Assembly (NCBI RefSeq): GCF_000442275.2
Contig: NZ_KE557312.1
Coordinates: forward strand, 124,001-188,000
Length of the DNA: 64,000 bases
Direction of reading: 5' to 3'
DNA from: Litoreibacter arenae DSM 19593
Lineage (GTDB): Bacteria > Pseudomonadota > Alphaproteobacteria > Rhodobacterales > Rhodobacteraceae
Part shown: in pieces, positions 61,967 to 64,000 of the stretch
Numbering within the stretch: the first letter of the stretch is position 1
How the letters are laid out: every line of letters begins with the position of its first letter
Notes under the pieces: model-generated
Databases searched by the model: none
Seen by the model: the letters and a program-made list of their open reading frames with translations, nothing else
What the model was told of the DNA's origin: nothing
Made by a program: the position numbers and the translations under genes

Positions 61967-62041
61967 TGGTGCTGTGAGAGAGGATTGAACTCTCGACCTC
62001 ACCCTTACCAAGGGTGTGCTCTGCCACTGAGCTACCACAGC
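61967..62041 (-). tRNA. tRNA-Thr (anticodon GGT)
   Basis: 75 bases. Acceptor GCTGTGG pairs with TCACAGC (one G-T). The D arm contains AGCTCAGTGG, the anticodon arm CACCC TTGGTAA GGGTG carries GGT, and the T arm contains GTTCAATCC. CCA is encoded at the 3' end. It decodes ACC and ACU codons. Confidence 0.95.
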
Positions 62042-62136
62042 ATCTACACTTGCGTGTGGGCGGGGTATTAGGGCGAAATTCCTCTCGGCGCAACCCTAAT
62101 CTGGACCCTTTTCGCGCCCTGCGTTAAGACGGGGGC

Positions 62137-62307
62137 ATGAGCGACAAGACGTCCCCAAACGACCCGTCCAAGCCACAAACCGCCGCGCAGTTGCGTGAGG
62201 CGCGGTTGAAGGCGGCGCTCAAGGCGAATATGGGACGCAGGAAGCAGCAGGCACGCGCCAGAAAAGCCCCCGCAGATGCGGGCAATAACGAGAAAAAAGG
62301 GCAGTAG
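62137..62307 (+). CDS. 56-aa basic hypothetical protein upstream of murA
   Basis: A small gene from an ATG after GGGGGC to a TAG three bases before murA: MSDKTSPNDPSKPQTAAQLR, then a helix rich in Ala, Arg and Lys, ending in NNEKKGQ. A protein of this size and composition is found upstream of murA in other Rhodobacterales, as I recall it. The murA gene follows so closely that the two are probably co-translated. The function is unknown. Confidence 0.75.
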   Translation: MSDKTSPNDPSKPQTAAQLREARLKAALKANMGRRKQQARARKAPADAGNNEKKGQ

Positions 62308-62310
62308 AGC

Positions 62311-63576
62311 ATGGATAAGATCGTCGTCACGGGCAATGGCCCGCTCAAGGGTGAGATTGCAATTTCGGGGGCGAAGAACACCTGTTTGAAACTGATGACA
62401 GCCGCCTTGTTGAGCGACGAGCCGCTGACCCTGACAAATGTGCCGCGCCTGTCGGATATCGGGACGTTGTCGGAGTTGCTGGAGTCGCTGGGCTGCGAAG
62501 TGGCGTTGTTGAACGGTGGCAATGTCATGGTGCTGTCGGCAGGCAAGATCACCAACCGCAAGGCGGATTACGAGATGGTGCGCAAGCTGCGGGCGTCGTT
62601 CAACGTGCTGGGGCCGTTGGTCGCGCGGGAGGGCGAGGCGACCGTATCGCTACCCGGGGGTTGCGCCATTGGCGCGCGCAAGGTGGATTTGCACCTGATG
62701 GCGCTGGAAAAGCTGGGCGCCGAGATCACGCTGGACGAGGGGTATGTGCATTGCTCCGCCCCGAACGGGCTGACGGGCGCTGTTATCGAGTTCCCGTTTG
62801 TCACCGTAGGCGGCACCGAAAACGCGATTACCGCCGCCACGCTGGCGAAGGGCACGACAGTCATCAAGAACGCGGCGCGGGAGCCGGATACGGTAGATTT
62901 GTGCAAATGCCTCAGCGCAATGGGTGCGAAAATCTCCGGCGCTGGCACCTCGGAGATTACCATTGAAGGCGTTGACCGGCTGCATGGCGCCACACATGAG
63001 GTCATCGCCGACCGGATCGAGTTGGGCACGTTCATGATCGCGCCTGCGATCGCGGGCGGCGAGGTCGAACTGATCGGCGGTCGCCGTGATCTTGTCGATG
63101 CGTTCTGCAAGAAGCTGGAGGCAACCGGCGTTGTCGTCACCGAGACAGATCGCGGCTTAAAGGTGTCTCACAATGGCGACCGCCTGAAGCCCGTTGACGT
63201 GGAGACAGAGCCGTTTCCCGGCTTCCCGACCGATCTGCAAGCGCAGATGATGGCGGCGCTGTGCCTTGCCGACGGCACCTCGAAGCTGCACGAGACCATT
63301 TTTGAAAACCGCTTCATGCATGCCCCTGAATTGATCCGTATGGGCGCAAAAATTGACGTGCATGGCGGTCATGCAACGGTGACGGGCGTGAAACAGATGA
63401 ACGGTGCGCCAGTGATGGCGACGGATTTGCGAGCTTCGGTGTCGCTGATCCTGGCGGGTCTTGCAGCCGAGGGCGAAACTACCGTCGGCCGCGTCTATCA
63501 CCTTGATCGCGGCTACGAGCGGATCGAGGAAAAACTGAGCGGCATCGGCGCTCTGATCAAGCGGGTGTCGGCATGA
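62311..63576 (+). CDS. murA: UDP-N-acetylglucosamine 1-carboxyvinyltransferase
   Basis: 421-aa enzyme of the first step of peptidoglycan synthesis, transferring enolpyruvate from PEP to UDP-GlcNAc. The start [26 protein letters not shown] with the catalytic Lys-Asn pair, and Cys118 in the active loop ([11 protein letters not shown]) are present, so it is the fosfomycin-sensitive Cys form. It begins three bases after the 56-aa gene stop and overlaps the DUF2948 gene by ATGA. Confidence 0.97.
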   Translation: MDKIVVTGNGPLKGEIAISGAKNTCLKLMTAALLSDEPLTLTNVPRLSDIGTLSELLESLGCEVALLNGGNVMVLSAGKITNRKADYEMVRKLRASFNVLGPLVAREGEATVSLPGGCAIGARKVDLHLMALEKLGAEITLDEGYVHCSAPNGLTGAVIEFPFVTVGGTENAITAATLAKGTTVIKNAAREPDTVDLCKCLSAMGAKISGAGTSEITIEGVDRLHGATHEVIADRIELGTFMIAPAIAGGEVELIGGRRDLVDAFCKKLEATGVVVTETDRGLKVSHNGDRLKPVDVETEPFPGFPTDLQAQMMAALCLADGTSKLHETIFENRFMHAPELIRMGAKIDVHGGHATVTGVKQMNGAPVMATDLRASVSLILAGLAAEGETTVGRVYHLDRGYERIEEKLSGIGALIKRVSA

Positions 63577-64000
63577 ACCGTGACGCAAGTTTCGAAGACG
63601 GGGCGGAACGCCCATTGCGCCTGAAGGCCGAGGGAGCCGAGGACGTCACGGTGCTGTCATCGTTGGCGCAAGACGCAGTGTTCCCAATGGCGGAGATCGC
63701 GTGGAAGCCGTCCCGGCGTCGCTTTGCGTTGCTTCTGAACCGGTTTCGCTGGGAAGACCTGCCCGCGGCGGAGCGTCGTGGTCGCGATTTCGAGCGTGTG
63801 CGGGCGGTTTTGGCATTTGACGATGTCACCAAGGTGTCGTCGAGCGGTCTGGACCGTTCGGACCCCGATATCGTGCTCTCCCTGCTTTCGATCACTTGGG
63901 AGCCGCTGGAAGACGGCGCAGGGCGGTTCGAGTTGACCCTCGCGGGTGACGGCGCAATCGCGCTGGAAGCGGAGTGCGTCAACGTCATCCTGCAAGACGT
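63573..64000 (+). CDS. DUF2948 family protein (C-terminus beyond window)
   Basis: 142 codons visible from the ATG of [14 protein letters not shown], overlapping the murA stop by 4 bases. The text [21 protein letters not shown] and the second part [14 protein letters not shown] match the small protein family that follows murA in Rhodobacterales. The role is unknown. The frame is open at the window end. Confidence 0.85.
   Translation, partial: MNRDASFEDGAERPLRLKAEGAEDVTVLSSLAQDAVFPMAEIAWKPSRRRFALLLNRFRWEDLPAAERRGRDFERVRAVLAFDDVTKVSSSGLDRSDPDIVLSLLSITWEPLEDGAGRFELTLAGDGAIALEAECVNVILQD

Noticed and set aside
1-64000. CRISPR arrays, rRNA, insertion sequences and toxin-antitoxin pairs
   Set aside because: No regular repeat array, rRNA sequence, transposase motif or adjacent toxin-antitoxin pattern was found on reading the window.

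Overview
The window is a high-GC chromosomal segment that reads as an alphaproteobacterium of the Rhodobacterales (marine Roseobacter-type). The reasons are the style of the genes (TRAP and TctABC transporters, sugar-acid and CoA catabolism, many LysR/GntR/MerR regulators), the order 56-aa protein - murA - DUF2948, and the pyrD - DUF952 pair. The genus is not determined. No rRNA, phage, insertion sequence or CRISPR array was seen. Two tRNAs are present, Gly(TCC) and Thr(GGT).

Layout. (1) 1-6858, minus strand: a beta-oxidation unit. It runs from a MerR/LiuR-like regulator through an acyl-CoA dehydrogenase, a small protein, a GST, a cysteine-tailed YidD-like protein, a small membrane protein and a thiolase to a FadJ-type protein cut by the window edge. 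A palindrome at 6930-6945 is its likely operator. A second, paralogous MerR gene follows at 7110-7481. (2) 7632-13568: two PaaI thioesterases and a MATE pump, pyrD with DUF952, a periplasmic 5'-nucleotidase and a cupredoxin-like secreted protein. (3) 13715-33253: a 19.5-kb sugar-acid type catabolic island. A minus-strand operon (SDR, IlvD/Edd dehydratase, FAH hydrolase, D-2-hydroxyacid dehydrogenase, enolase-superfamily dehydratase) resembles the non-phosphorylating L-fuconate/pentonate route. A plus-strand pair encodes a beta-hydroxyacid dehydrogenase and a DenD-like dehydrogenase. A GntR gene lies divergent to a long TRAP operon that also carries two PhyH dioxygenases, an UxaA dehydratase, a Gfo/Idh oxidoreductase, a sarcosine-oxidase-like flavoenzyme, a second beta-hydroxyacid dehydrogenase and an EamA exporter. 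(4) 33629-36982: tRNA-Gly, then a xylitol dehydrogenase-like gene, a HAD phosphatase and xylulokinase. (5) 36970-50953: an organic-acid island. It contains an acyl-CoA dehydrogenase, two LysR genes, a TctABC transporter, a TSUP permease, an enolase-superfamily enzyme, and a seven-gene operon encoding a complete SDH/FRD-like four-subunit complex, both subunits of a class I fumarase-like hydratase and a family III CoA-transferase. (6) 51143-61847: GST, nitroreductase-like protein, ThDP enzyme with a GlxA-type regulator, ABC exporter, LysM protein, DUF481 outer-membrane protein, and a LysR gene divergent from an acyl-CoA synthetase. (7) 61967-64000: tRNA-Thr, a 56-aa protein, murA and a DUF2948 gene cut by the window edge.

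The most interesting parts are the organic-acid operon at 45083-50953 and the TRAP/PhyH/UxaA/flavoenzyme operon at 22342-33253. The first has the enzyme set expected for oxidation, hydration and CoA activation of a substituted succinate, and its flavoprotein has Cys where SdhA has its flavin-linked His. The second does not match a pathway I know. Genes overlap tightly (ATGA, GTGA, TAATG junctions) in both, which supports co-transcription and a shared purpose. Substrates are inferred, not shown.
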